The translations under genes and the position numbers were made by a program. A stretch of 64,000 nucleotides of DNA, from assembly GCA_938036315.1 (NCBI GenBank), contig CALHPK010000007.1:52876-116875 (forward strand), written 5' to 3'. This document shows positions 25,946 to 34,668 of the stretch, piece after piece (within the stretch, counting starts at the first letter, position 1; each line of letters begins with the position of its first letter). Below the pieces are notes generated by a model, which was given only the letters and a program-made list of their open reading frames with translations, made no database searches and was not told where the DNA came from. The DNA comes from an uncultured bacterium (lineage in GTDB: Bacteria > Calescibacteriota > Calescibacteriia > Calescibacteriales > Calescibacteriaceae).

Positions 25946-27199
25946 TTATAGATTTTTATCCAGTGCTTCCATCTGGGCTGATACTGTAGCTACGCGGAGA
26001 CCTATTCCAAATCCTTTTACTTTGTCCATAAGTATGCGCAAAAAATAGCTTGAGCCGCGAAGGTCTGAGAATTCTGTAAATCCGATTACCGTTCCATATT
26101 GGGTTTGGAAAATATCCCAAGCGCAAAGACCATTCTCTATATCTCTTTTTGCGCTTTTGTCGATTCTGCATTCAAGCCGAGTTCTACTTTCATTCCAAGA
26201 GTATATCGTTGAGTATTCAATTTCTATCGGGAGTGCAACTTTATACTTTATCTTGAATTTCACTTTATAACCATTTTCTGTTATTGAAGGTTCTGCACTT
26301 TCTATAAGTCTGAATATTCTGGGATAATTTCTGAAATCAGTTATAAGCGATCTTATGTAGGCTGGGTCTTTTTTTGTCAGTAAAAATGATGAGAAATACC
26401 TTATTTCATTTTCGTCCGGATACCATGAAACTATTACATTTCTGTATATCCTCAGTAAAGGTAGAATGTTTTCGATTTTTATTCTCTCAGCAGGTTTAAG
26501 ATCATCGGGTATACTTTTAGGCTCCACTATAAGTTTTTTACCTTCTATTCTTTCTTTAACTGCTTCTGGGAATAAAGTTGATACAGCGACAAGCGATGGT
26601 ATTTGGAGCTCCGGGAAGGCTCTGTACACAAGCTTTGAGAGGATCCCAAAGGATGCGAGATCAGCGTAAGCTGAGTAGACCATAATAGTCCTTTTGTCGG
26701 GGGTCTCATAGTATTTTTCTATATATCTTACATCACCAAAGACCTGAACACCCTTTTTTGATGGGAATCCAAATATTATTCTTTCTGAATCAAGAAAATT
26801 CTGTTCAAGGGTGTATGTTACAGTGAATTTTATTCCAAAAGCTATATCAAATCCGATATTGTATTCCGATATTTGTGTGTTTTTTTCTGGATATCTTTCA
26901 AGGACTCTTACTTTTGAGACGTTTGGGACGAATTCGTGATACCTTTCGTAATCTTTTATTACTCTTAAGACATCATCAGGGGGAGCATTTATAAGGACTA
27001 TTCCTGTGATGAATGGAGGTTTACCAGCTTCTTTTTGTATTATGACTATTGAAGCTTTTTCAAGAATCGGGATAAGTCTTTCCAATATTTGATATGGGGG
27101 GATTTTAGGGAAGTAATCTGGAATGTTCTGCTGCGCGTTTCCTATCCGCAGAAAAAAGATTAAAAAAAATGGGATAGTTGTGAGAACCTTAGTGTTCAT
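25946..27199 (-). CDS. Exported protein with two START/polyketide-cyclase-like (SRPBCC) domains
   Basis: A 417-residue protein from the ATG at 27199. An earlier ATG at 27217 adds six residues before the same signal peptide (TTIPFFLIFFLRIGNAQ). The mature part appears to hold two copies of the SRPBCC fold. The first, about residues 60-220, has the typical APPDDVLRVIKDYERYHEFVPNV start. The second, about residues 265-415, has RSLITDFRNYPRIFRLIESA. Such domains bind hydrophobic ligands, so a periplasmic lipid-binding role is plausible. The ligand is unknown. It follows the histidine-kinase-like gene on the same strand. Confidence 0.7.
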   Translation of the reverse strand: MNTKVLTTIPFFLIFFLRIGNAQQNIPDYFPKIPPYQILERLIPILEKASIVIIQKEAGKPPFITGIVLINAPPDDVLRVIKDYERYHEFVPNVSKVRVLERYPEKNTQISEYNIGFDIAFGIKFTVTYTLEQNFLDSERIIFGFPSKKGVQVFGDVRYIEKYYETPDKRTIMVYSAYADLASFGILSKLVYRAFPELQIPSLVAVSTLFPEAVKERIEGKKLIVEPKSIPDDLKPAERIKIENILPLLRIYRNVIVSWYPDENEIRYFSSFLLTKKDPAYIRSLITDFRNYPRIFRLIESAEPSITENGYKVKFKIKYKVALPIEIEYSTIYSWNESRTRLECRIDKSAKRDIENGLCAWDIFQTQYGTVIGFTEFSDLRGSSYFLRILMDKVKGFGIGLRVATVSAQMEALDKNL

Positions 27200-27256
27200 A
27201 TCTGAAATAATAATCATGGATTTTATTTTTTGTGCGATAAAGTTTAAATTTTCACT

Positions 27257-28939
27257 TTACATTTTGGGGAACTTTATTACAACCTTGCTCCCTTCTGTGT
27301 TTATCTTTATTGGAGTTAAAAGAGAATATTTTTCTGTATTCTCTTTTATGTTTGAGATGAATCTATCAGAGAATGAGTTGCGCAGTTGAACTATGACATC
27401 TTCTTTATCGCCGAGAATGTCTATGGTCAGTTTAGTTATGGAATCTTCCTTATTTTCTACAGTTTTTATGAGGATATCTGTGAGGACTATTTTTGTCAGT
27501 TCTTCTTCAATCATTGAAATTGTATCTCCTTTTTTATTTATTCTTATTTTCATTTTGGAGGGAGTCTTTATACTGGCAAGGACCTTAGTTATAAGTTCAG
27601 CGATGTCAATTTTCTTTGGTACTTCTTTTTTTATGGACGCCAGTTTTACTTCATTCTGAATTTTTCTGATAATGTTTATAACTGAGTTCAGTTCTTCTCT
27701 GATTTTTTTTCTGTGAGTCTTTTTTATGATATTCTCTATTGAATCTTCTATTTCTTCTATTTTAGATTCTACTGAAGATATATCTGGATAGTTTGTTATC
27801 TGACTGTACTCCTTCTGTTCTGTGGTGTGCTTGGAGGCTTCAATAATTTGAACAAGAATGTATGTTTCTTTTAAGTTGTTTGAGAATATAATGAAAGTCT
27901 TCCCTTCGATGGTTACTTCTCTCATGCTCGAGATTACAAAGTTAATCGAGAAGGCTACATCTTCTTTTACAATGTTCTGAAGTTCAGGATACCGAAGAAG
28001 ATATTCTTCAAATTTGCTATTTTTGAACATAGGGAGATCTGAATTTTTTTTGAAAACAGCTATTGGGATTTCCATATTTCCAAAGAGTGCAAAAAATCTT
28101 TCCAATTCTAACGATTCTTTTTCATAGCTCATCCGAATGTACATTTCGAGATATTTGGTGAGAAATTCAAGAATTTTTCTTTCGTTTTCTCCTATCTGAG
28201 GTGCTTTTATTACGATTATTCCAGCCGGAGAGATAGGATCTTTACCACTTATTTTAAAATAATAAATACCATTTTTTGGGGTAGGCTCAGAGCTAGATAT
28301 TAACGCCTCCCAGATTCTCTCTATCTCTTCCTGAAACTCGTAATTTTCCTTTAGAGTTAAATTTATTTTCTCTGGGATGAAAATAGATATATTTTCTGCA
28401 GATTGAAGATTTTTGATGATTATCTCAAAAATAGATTTTGCCATAGCTTCGTATTCCTGCTGTTTCAGAAAACATAGGTTTTCAAGAATTTCCGATCTTG
28501 TGAGAATTTCTTTCTTTTCTTCCTCCATCATTTCGATTTTGTGATGAGCTTTTTGTTTTTGGTAGATGGTGTTTATTCCGAAGGATATTAGATTAATTAC
28601 CGAAGAAAATTTTTTTTGTGATAATTGGGACTTAGTTTTTACCTTGAGTAAAAATCTTCCCCCTTTTGAGCTGATCTCGTCATCTGTTGGAATATTTATG
28701 ACTTTATATCCTTGGTCTTCTTTTATGTCAAAGGTTTGTAGTTCTGTATGATTGAATTTGTTTCTCCCTATTTTTTCTATTTTTTTTATTTTTTGATTTC
28801 CCGGTTCTTGCCAGATTACCTGAATTTTTTTGCAGTAAGCTGTTAGTAATTTTGCGATTTTAGGTAAAAATTCTTCTAAGTTTTTTGAGGTTTCTATTGC
28901 AAAAAGAAACGGGGTCAATTCACTTTTTCCTGCTACCAT
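27257..28939 (-). CDS. Degenerate histidine-kinase-like protein with GAF/PAS-like regions
   Basis: A 560-residue cytoplasmic protein with no membrane segment. Two GAF-like stretches (about 10-130 and 155-270) are joined by a helix, followed by a PAS-like stretch (about 280-370), a long helical segment (about 385-430) where a dimerisation domain would be, and an ATPase-like fold. In the last part EEELTKIVLTDILIKTVEN resembles the N box, but the key Asn is absent. The end (GSKVVIKFP) looks like the final strand of a histidine-kinase ATPase. No phosphoacceptor His in a normal H box and no clear G1/G2 boxes are visible, so it is probably a scaffold or sensor without kinase activity. Assignment is from pattern only. 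Confidence 0.5.
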   Translation of the reverse strand: MVAGKSELTPFLFAIETSKNLEEFLPKIAKLLTAYCKKIQVIWQEPGNQKIKKIEKIGRNKFNHTELQTFDIKEDQGYKVINIPTDDEISSKGGRFLLKVKTKSQLSQKKFSSVINLISFGINTIYQKQKAHHKIEMMEEEKKEILTRSEILENLCFLKQQEYEAMAKSIFEIIIKNLQSAENISIFIPEKINLTLKENYEFQEEIERIWEALISSSEPTPKNGIYYFKISGKDPISPAGIIVIKAPQIGENERKILEFLTKYLEMYIRMSYEKESLELERFFALFGNMEIPIAVFKKNSDLPMFKNSKFEEYLLRYPELQNIVKEDVAFSINFVISSMREVTIEGKTFIIFSNNLKETYILVQIIEASKHTTEQKEYSQITNYPDISSVESKIEEIEDSIENIIKKTHRKKIREELNSVINIIRKIQNEVKLASIKKEVPKKIDIAELITKVLASIKTPSKMKIRINKKGDTISMIEEELTKIVLTDILIKTVENKEDSITKLTIDILGDKEDVIVQLRNSFSDRFISNIKENTEKYSLLTPIKINTEGSKVVIKFPKM

Positions 28940-29035
28940 GTTTGTTAAATTTTATATTTTGTTTTTAAATTTTACGAAAATGGTTACAAAAATAAAAATT
29001 AGGAAAATTTTATGTAAATTAATTTTTTTACAAAG

Positions 29036-30286
29036 TTGACATTATTTTCAACTATTGTGGATGAAGTTTTTCTGTATGTACGTGAGAGACTTGAGGAGTT
29101 AAGAGAAGAGAATCTTGTCCGGGAACTCCCTCCGCCTTTTAGCGAGTATAATGTTTCACGTGGAACTTTCAGGGATGGGGGAAGAGAAAGGGAAGTGATT
29201 ATCTTCTGTTCAAATGATTATCTTGGGATGACAAAGGATAAGGAGGTTCTTGAGGAGATGGTGAGGGCGATTCTGAGGATGGGAGGAGGGGCTGGAGCTT
29301 CTAGACTTGTTTCGGGAAATTTCAGGTATCATGAAGAATTTGAGGATTTCATAAGGGGGTTTTTTGGTCTTAAAGAGAAACAAAAAGATGTTCTAATCTT
29401 TAATTCTGGGTGGTCGGCGAATGTCGGGGTGATTTCAGCTTTATGCGACGATAATTCTGAGATCTTTTCAGATGAACTCAACCACGCTTCAATCATTGAC
29501 GGAATCAGACTTTCTAAGGCGAAAAAGAGCATTTTCAGGCATACTGATCTTGATCATCTTGAGTCCCTTCTTAGGGGGTCTTCAGCAAAGTTCAAGCTTG
29601 TGATCTCTGATGCGGTTTTCTCTATGGATGGTGATTTAGCACCTCTTGATAAGATAAAATTCCTCTGCGAAAAATACGGTGCAGCTTTATATGTTGATGA
29701 AGCTCATGCTTTCGGGCTTTTCGGGCGGGGTGGGAGGGGATTATCTGACTGGATTGGAATTGAACCTGATATTTTGCTTTTTACTCTTTCAAAGTCGGTA
29801 GGGCTTTTTGGGGCATGTGTCATAGCACCCCAGTATGTGATAAGGTTTCTAAGATCCAGAGCCAGAAGTTTTATTTTTGCTACAGCTTTACCTCCCTTCA
29901 TTTTGGCTGGTGCGAAAAAGTCCATACAAATTATAGAAAGGGCAGAAGACAAAAGAAGGAAGGTTTTTGACAACTCAAGATTTTTGAAATTAAAGCTTGC
30001 AGAGGCTTTCGGAGAGGATGAATACATCAGAAGATCTATATACTCCCAGATAACTCCCTTTGTGATAGGGGATGAAGTTTCTGCTCTTGAGATATCTCGG
30101 TTACTTCTTGAGCGGGGTTTTTTTGTTCAAGCTATTCGCTATCCTTCGGTTCCACGTGGAACCTCAAGGCTGAGAATAACCGTTTCCTCAGAGCATTCCC
30201 AGGAGGAAATAGAAATTTTGGTAGAAAATCTCAAGGAGGTTTCGAAAAATGTTCCGCGTGGAACTTTATTTGAAAATCGAAATTGA
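29036..30286 (+). CDS. bioF: 8-amino-7-oxononanoate synthase or related alpha-oxoamine synthase
   Basis: A 416-residue PLP enzyme of the alpha-oxoamine synthase family. It shows FCSNDYLGM, GGGAGASRLVSGN, the YVDEAHAFG motif that holds the cofactor ring, and Lys253 in LFTLSKSVG for the Schiff base. Together with bioA it points to biotin synthesis by condensing pimeloyl thioester with alanine. There is no ATG near the start: TTG at 29036 or GTG at 29057 must be used. Three parS-like palindromes lie within the coding sequence, each read as Val-(Ser/Pro)-Arg-Gly-Thr. The related Kbl (glycine acetyltransferase) is the main alternative, made less likely by the bioA neighbour. Confidence 0.88.
   Translation: MTLFSTIVDEVFLYVRERLEELREENLVRELPPPFSEYNVSRGTFRDGGREREVIIFCSNDYLGMTKDKEVLEEMVRAILRMGGGAGASRLVSGNFRYHEEFEDFIRGFFGLKEKQKDVLIFNSGWSANVGVISALCDDNSEIFSDELNHASIIDGIRLSKAKKSIFRHTDLDHLESLLRGSSAKFKLVISDAVFSMDGDLAPLDKIKFLCEKYGAALYVDEAHAFGLFGRGGRGLSDWIGIEPDILLFTLSKSVGLFGACVIAPQYVIRFLRSRARSFIFATALPPFILAGAKKSIQIIERAEDKRRKVFDNSRFLKLKLAEAFGEDEYIRRSIYSQITPFVIGDEVSALEISRLLLERGFFVQAIRYPSVPRGTSRLRITVSSEHSQEEIEILVENLKEVSKNVPRGTLFENRN
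29152..29167. promoter_or_regulatory. parS-like site 3 (inside bioF)
   Basis: TGTTTCACGTGGAACT lies in the 5' part of bioF. The core GTTTCACGTGGAAC is intact and encodes VSRGT. Confidence 0.82.
30148..30163. promoter_or_regulatory. parS-like site 4 (inside bioF)
   Basis: GGTTCCACGTGGAACC is a perfect 16-bp palindrome near the 3' end of bioF and encodes VPRGT. Confidence 0.82.
30250..30265. promoter_or_regulatory. parS-like site 5 (inside bioF)
   Basis: TGTTCCGCGTGGAACT has one change in the centre (CGCGTG for CACGTG). It lies seven codons before the bioF stop and encodes VPRGT. Confidence 0.72.
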
Positions 30287-30316
30287 GTTGAAGGGGAGCT
30301 TGGAAGGTTTCCTTGA

Positions 30317-30332
30317 AGTTTCACGTGGAACT
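30317..30332. promoter_or_regulatory. parS-like site 6 (bioF-bioA gap)
   Basis: AGTTTCACGTGGAACT lies in the 58-bp gap between bioF and bioA, ending 12 bases before the bioA ATG. The 14-bp core is intact. Confidence 0.82.
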
Positions 30333-30344
30333 TGAGAAACAAAG

Positions 30345-31745
30345 ATGTGGGATAGGAAAAAACTGAGAGAGTGGGACCTAAAACACTTCTGGCATCCTTA
30401 CACACAAATGAGGTGGTACGCAAAAGTAAAGCCTCCAGTATTTGTAAGAGCAAAAGGAAATTATCTTTACGATATTGATGGCAAAAGATATCTTGACGCG
30501 GTATCTTCTATCTGGTGTAATATCTGGGGACACTCGAATCCCAAAATTGTAAAGGGTATAATCGATGAGATAAACAAGATTCAGCACACAACAACACTGG
30601 GGGCATCAAATCCTAACGCTATCTTACTTTCTAAAAAGTTATCCAAACTTGTCGGGCTTCCCCGCATTTTCCTATCAGAAGATGGAGCAGAAGCAATAGA
30701 AGTAGCCATAAAGATGTCCTTTTGTTACTCAAAAAGAGCAAAGAATATGAAAAAAGTCAGATTTGCATCAGTTAAATACGCATATCACGGAGATACAATA
30801 GGAGCTATGTCCGTTTCAGGTAGAACTCTTTTTACACAAGAGTACTCAGAATTGTGTTTCCAAGCTATACAGTTACCTGCCGTGTATTGTTTCCGGTGCA
30901 AGTTCAATAGATCAAAAGAAAAAGGAGAGACAAAGTGTTCCTATGAGTGCCTTGAAGGAGCAATAAGAATAATCAGAAAAAATAGGGACATACTCGGAGC
31001 GGTATTTTTAGAGGGGGGAATTCAGGGAGCAGGGGGGATGATCCCTTATCCTCCAGGATACATAAAAGCTATCAGAGATGAAACCAAAAATCTAGGGATA
31101 CTCTTAGTGATCGATGAAGTAGCAACAGGCTTTGGCAAAACAGGAAAGATGTTTGGGCATAATTGGGAACTTGGCCGAAGTCACAAGGATAAACCAGATA
31201 TCGTGTGTCTGGGGAAGGGACTTTCAGGAGGATATCTTCCTGTTGCAGCTACTTTGGCTCAAGAAGAGATATATAAAGTCTTTCTTGGGGAACTTTGGGA
31301 ATTTAAGCACTTTTTCCATGGACACACATTCACCGGGAACCCAATTCTTGCCGCGTCGGCTATTGAAAATATTGAACTTTTTGAAAAGAATCGATTTCTG
31401 TTTCAGAGAAAGCTTCAGCCTATCATAGAGCATCTTGGTAATAAGCTGAAGACTCTTTTTGATATTGATTTTGTCGGAGATGTAAGGGGTAGGGGACTTA
31501 TGTGGGGTATTGAGATAGTCAGGCAAGGTAAAGAAAGTTTCCCCCCGCAGGTCCTCGCTGGCTGGCGAATTGCTCTTTCTATGTGGAAAAAAGGAATCTT
31601 TATAAGACCCTTGGGAGATGTTTTGGTTGTGAATTTACCTCTCACAATAAAAAAGAATGAAATAGATTTTCTTGTGGAAGCTATGCGAGAATCTATAGTG
31701 AATTCACTCCGGCCTGTTTCACGTGGAACATTCTCCTATAAATAA
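30345..31745 (+). CDS. bioA: Adenosylmethionine-8-amino-7-oxononanoate aminotransferase
   Basis: A 466-residue class III aminotransferase that makes 7,8-diaminopelargonate in biotin synthesis. It opens with WDLKHFWHPYTQM, a hallmark of BioA. AYHGDTIGAMSVSG and VIDEVATGFGKTG are present, and the PLP Lys lies in CLGKGLSGGYLP. Four cysteines in CFRCKF...CSYEC form a small insertion typical of one BioA subgroup. It follows bioF on the same strand. A parS-like site lies 5 codons before its stop, encoding VSRGT. The gene is convergent with dnaN. Confidence 0.94.
   Translation: MWDRKKLREWDLKHFWHPYTQMRWYAKVKPPVFVRAKGNYLYDIDGKRYLDAVSSIWCNIWGHSNPKIVKGIIDEINKIQHTTTLGASNPNAILLSKKLSKLVGLPRIFLSEDGAEAIEVAIKMSFCYSKRAKNMKKVRFASVKYAYHGDTIGAMSVSGRTLFTQEYSELCFQAIQLPAVYCFRCKFNRSKEKGETKCSYECLEGAIRIIRKNRDILGAVFLEGGIQGAGGMIPYPPGYIKAIRDETKNLGILLVIDEVATGFGKTGKMFGHNWELGRSHKDKPDIVCLGKGLSGGYLPVAATLAQEEIYKVFLGELWEFKHFFHGHTFTGNPILAASAIENIELFEKNRFLFQRKLQPIIEHLGNKLKTLFDIDFVGDVRGRGLMWGIEIVRQGKESFPPQVLAGWRIALSMWKKGIFIRPLGDVLVVNLPLTIKKNEIDFLVEAMRESIVNSLRPVSRGTFSYK
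31715..31730. promoter_or_regulatory. parS-like site 7 (inside bioA)
   Basis: TGTTTCACGTGGAACA is identical to site 2 and is a full match to the ParB-binding consensus. It lies in the last codons of bioA, 34 bp from the 3' end of dnaN. Confidence 0.88.
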
Positions 31746-31763
31746 GCTGTATATATTATCATA

Positions 31764-32876
31764 TCATAATCTTATAGGCATAATCAAGGAGGTTGCTCCT
31801 TTGCCTGATACAGGTTCGATAACACACGGAGATTCTGCCCCGAATATTTTTAAAGAGGTCAAAGGAGCGTCAATTGCAGAGAGTGCTTCTTGTAAATATT
31901 TTGTTGAAAGAACAATCTGAATTTCATCTTTACCTGTTGTATCTGAGTCTAATTCTTCTTCCATAGACCCAAGTTCATCTGATTGAGATTTTATGACTAA
32001 TTTTGTGGAACTCGGAGCAAGGGTTACATATGGAAATTTTGAAGGAGCAAATAAAGAAGCTCTTTTTAAGCTCTTTTTGAGCTCCTGACTTTTCACAATA
32101 CATCTTATCACTACATCATCATCAGATGGGATTACCGATCTCCAATCAGGATACTCCTCCTGAATTGTTTTTATCCATAAAGTCACATCTTCGGAGGATA
32201 AGAGAACCTCAGATTCCCCTACGGATATTTCAAAATCTTTTTGGTAGTTGGCAATGATTTTTTTTATGTCTGAGACTGCATTTTTAGGTAGGATAAACTG
32301 AGTTTCAGTTTCTGTTGTTTCATTCTCTACTTCGTAAAAGGCTAATCTGTGTCCGTCTGATGCGACAAATCTTACAATCCCATTTTCAAGCTGAGCCAGA
32401 ATTCCTGTAAGAACGTATCTTGATTCATCAGATGAAGCAGCGAAAGCTGTTTTTTCTATAAGGTCGTACAGATCAGAAGAGGAAATTCTATAGGTTGGTG
32501 AGAAATTTTTCTCAGGGAGAGTTGGGAACTGAGAGTGTGGGAGTCCGTGGATTTTGTAGTTCCCTTTGCCTTCCTTGGATCTGATTATCCCCGTTGAATT
32601 TTGGATTTCTATTTCTATTTTTTCTGATTCAAGTTCTTTGACTAACTCATAGAGTTGGTGTGCTGGGAGGGCGATTTCGAATTTATCCTCTTTTTTCTCA
32701 TATTTAGCTTTGACCTTTGCGAAGACTTCAAGATCAGTAGCAAATATCCACAGATCTTTGCCAATTGATTTCAAAAGTACACAGCTGAGAGCGGGTTGAT
32801 TTGTCCTTCTTTCCGCTACATTCTGTACAAATCCTAAACTTTCTAAAAACTCTTTTCTTTTCACTTCAATTTTCAT
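31764..32876 (-). CDS. dnaN: DNA polymerase III beta subunit (sliding clamp)
   Basis: A 370-residue clamp with three similar domains. It shows the N-terminal KVKAKYEKKE region, SSDESRYVLTGILAQ, FVASDGHRLAF and the C-terminal end SLIMPIRL (usual form YVVMPMRL), which forms part of the client-peptide pocket. Length is normal. The clamp tethers the replicase to DNA. It is about 9.4 kb from dnaA and in the opposite orientation, instead of the usual dnaA-dnaN order. About 294 bp of AT-rich DNA separates it from the next gene. Confidence 0.96.
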   Translation of the reverse strand: MKIEVKRKEFLESLGFVQNVAERRTNQPALSCVLLKSIGKDLWIFATDLEVFAKVKAKYEKKEDKFEIALPAHQLYELVKELESEKIEIEIQNSTGIIRSKEGKGNYKIHGLPHSQFPTLPEKNFSPTYRISSSDLYDLIEKTAFAASSDESRYVLTGILAQLENGIVRFVASDGHRLAFYEVENETTETETQFILPKNAVSDIKKIIANYQKDFEISVGESEVLLSSEDVTLWIKTIQEEYPDWRSVIPSDDDVVIRCIVKSQELKKSLKRASLFAPSKFPYVTLAPSSTKLVIKSQSDELGSMEEELDSDTTGKDEIQIVLSTKYLQEALSAIDAPLTSLKIFGAESPCVIEPVSGKGATSLIMPIRL

Positions 32877-33170
32877 AGCTCAAAGAATTTAGTCATTCAG
32901 CTTTTCAATTTTATTATAAATTAGTTTGTGTAAGGATTCTTTTTTTAAGTAAATCCTAAGAGATCTTCTCTCTATAAAAATTTCCTATGAAAAATTTTTA
33001 TAAAATTCTACTTTTGATTATTATATACTCTTGTGATGTTTTCAAGGGATGTAGATCTTTCGATGGCTGAAAATAGGCGGGATGTCGATTCTATTCTTTT
33101 GGTGATCTGTGGACGCAAGCGAAAACTCTTTGGGGATTGCTTAAAATGTTAACTAAGAGTTTGCCTAGTT

Positions 33171-34271
33171 ATGGGATACATAAGGATAGGGATGGATATA
33201 AGGAACCTTAATTACAGAAGTGGTTTTTCGAGAGCGTTTTATGTGTTCTTGCAGGGACTTGATCAGGATAGAGCAAGAATAACTTTATTTACAGATATGG
33301 ATAAACTACCCGATTTGCCTAATCGTAATTTAATAGATAAAGTTATAAAAAAACCAGCTAAAATTCCATGGAGATTATGGACAAACTCTTTTGCATTGAA
33401 TAGATATCTTGAAGGAGTGGATGTATTTTTGGGTATTTGTAATACAATTCCTCTTTTTGTCAGAACAAAAAAGATATTATACTTGTGGGACATATATGGG
33501 TGGTTAGCTATAAAGAAAAGATATTTTGAATTTATAAAAGAAACAAAGCCGAATGAGTTATTTACCTTTCTTGTCCTTATACCTTTGAGTATTTTTAGGG
33601 CAGATTTGATTCTAACTCCATCAGAATTCACGAAAAAAAGTATTATTGAGACTTTCAGAGTGTCGGATAGGAAGATCATTGTTGTTCCAGCTGCTATTGA
33701 TCAAACATTTGAGAGGGTATCTGCTGATGAGGTGAAAAAGGTGAAAATGAAGTATGGGATAAGAAAACCTTATACAATTTCTGTAGGGAATTATAGGTAT
33801 CATAGAAATTACGGAAGGATCATAGATGCGTTTAGAGAACTTAAGAAAGAAATAGATGTCCAGCTTGTAGTATGTGGTAATATAGGTGGGAGAGAGAAAT
33901 TATTTAGGGAGGTTGAGGATGTGATAGTTACCGGCAGTATTTCAGATGAAGAGCTGAAGGCGTTGTATTCTGGAGCAGTTTTTCTCACTCATGTCACTTT
34001 AATGGAAGGTTTTGGTATGACCCCCCTTGAGGCGATGAGGTGTGGATGTCCGGTTCTTTGTTCGGACTCCTGCTCGCTACCTGAAATTTGTTCAGATGCG
34101 GCGTATTATGTAAATCCCGAATCTACTGAAGAAATCAAGGAAGGAATGAAGTTACTTTTTGGGAATCGGAAACTGAGAGAGGAATTAATTGAGAGAGGAT
34201 ATAGGAACGTTCAGAGATACTCTCCAAGAAGATTTGCAGAAGAGATTATCGATATAGTTAAGAATATGTGA
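33171..34271 (+). CDS. GT4-type glycosyltransferase
   Basis: A 366-residue GT-B enzyme. The C-terminal half carries the GT4 signature region: SVGNYRYHRNYGRII at the start of the second domain, and GFGMTPLEAMRCGCPVLCSDSCSLPEI, where the EX7E-type glutamates bind the nucleotide sugar. It transfers a sugar to a growing surface glycan; donor and acceptor are unknown. It opens the polysaccharide island and is related in layout to the gene at 45590. The 397 bp after it hold a decayed transposase. Confidence 0.85.
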   Translation: MGYIRIGMDIRNLNYRSGFSRAFYVFLQGLDQDRARITLFTDMDKLPDLPNRNLIDKVIKKPAKIPWRLWTNSFALNRYLEGVDVFLGICNTIPLFVRTKKILYLWDIYGWLAIKKRYFEFIKETKPNELFTFLVLIPLSIFRADLILTPSEFTKKSIIETFRVSDRKIIVVPAAIDQTFERVSADEVKKVKMKYGIRKPYTISVGNYRYHRNYGRIIDAFRELKKEIDVQLVVCGNIGGREKLFREVEDVIVTGSISDEELKALYSGAVFLTHVTLMEGFGMTPLEAMRCGCPVLCSDSCSLPEICSDAAYYVNPESTEEIKEGMKLLFGNRKLREELIERGYRNVQRYSPRRFAEEIIDIVKNM

Positions 34272-34299
34272 TTGATAAAAGGTGACGATAGAAGAGATA

Positions 34300-34600
34300 A
34301 GCTGAGGACTGATAAGATAGATGGTAAAGAAGGTTAGGGGAAGTTCTATTGTTCACTAAGTGATGCGACTTACTGATGTTTTGTAGATAGATGCAGATAT
34401 TTAGAGTATGCCAAAGAATTTCTGAAGGGTAAGATTTGCATAAACAGTATAGAAGTTTTTGGAGTTTTGCAAAATAAAGATTAGCAGAATTCTATGGGAT
34501 TTCAGCAAAAAAGTTTTATATTAAATAAAGAAAAAGCAGAATGGAGATGAATAATAGAATTTAAGAGATTTGTATAAATTGTTGATAAAAATTATGTTGT
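34300..34600 (+). pseudogene. Decayed IS1595-family transposase remnant
   Basis: From 34383 one frame reads DRCRYLEYAKEFLKGKICIN and on to INSIE. After one missing A near 34452 it continues in the next frame as FWSFAK, stop, RLAEFYGISAKKFYIK, stop, then RKSRMEMNNRI. This matches the C-terminal end of IS1595/ISXO2-type DDE transposases (NGIESFWSFAKRRLAKF-like). At least one frameshift and several stops make it inactive. No terminal inverted repeats were found. The coordinates are approximate, and the surrounding gap (34272-34668) holds nothing else I recognise. Confidence 0.7.
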
Positions 34601-34668
34601 GGTGGGATAATACATAATTAACTAACAAAAATAAAATATACAATAAGCAAAAAGTTAAAATATGATTT

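Noticed and set aside
33036..33152. 38-residue frame upstream of the first glycosyltransferase
   Set aside because: No ribosome site and no recognisable feature; the length is within chance.
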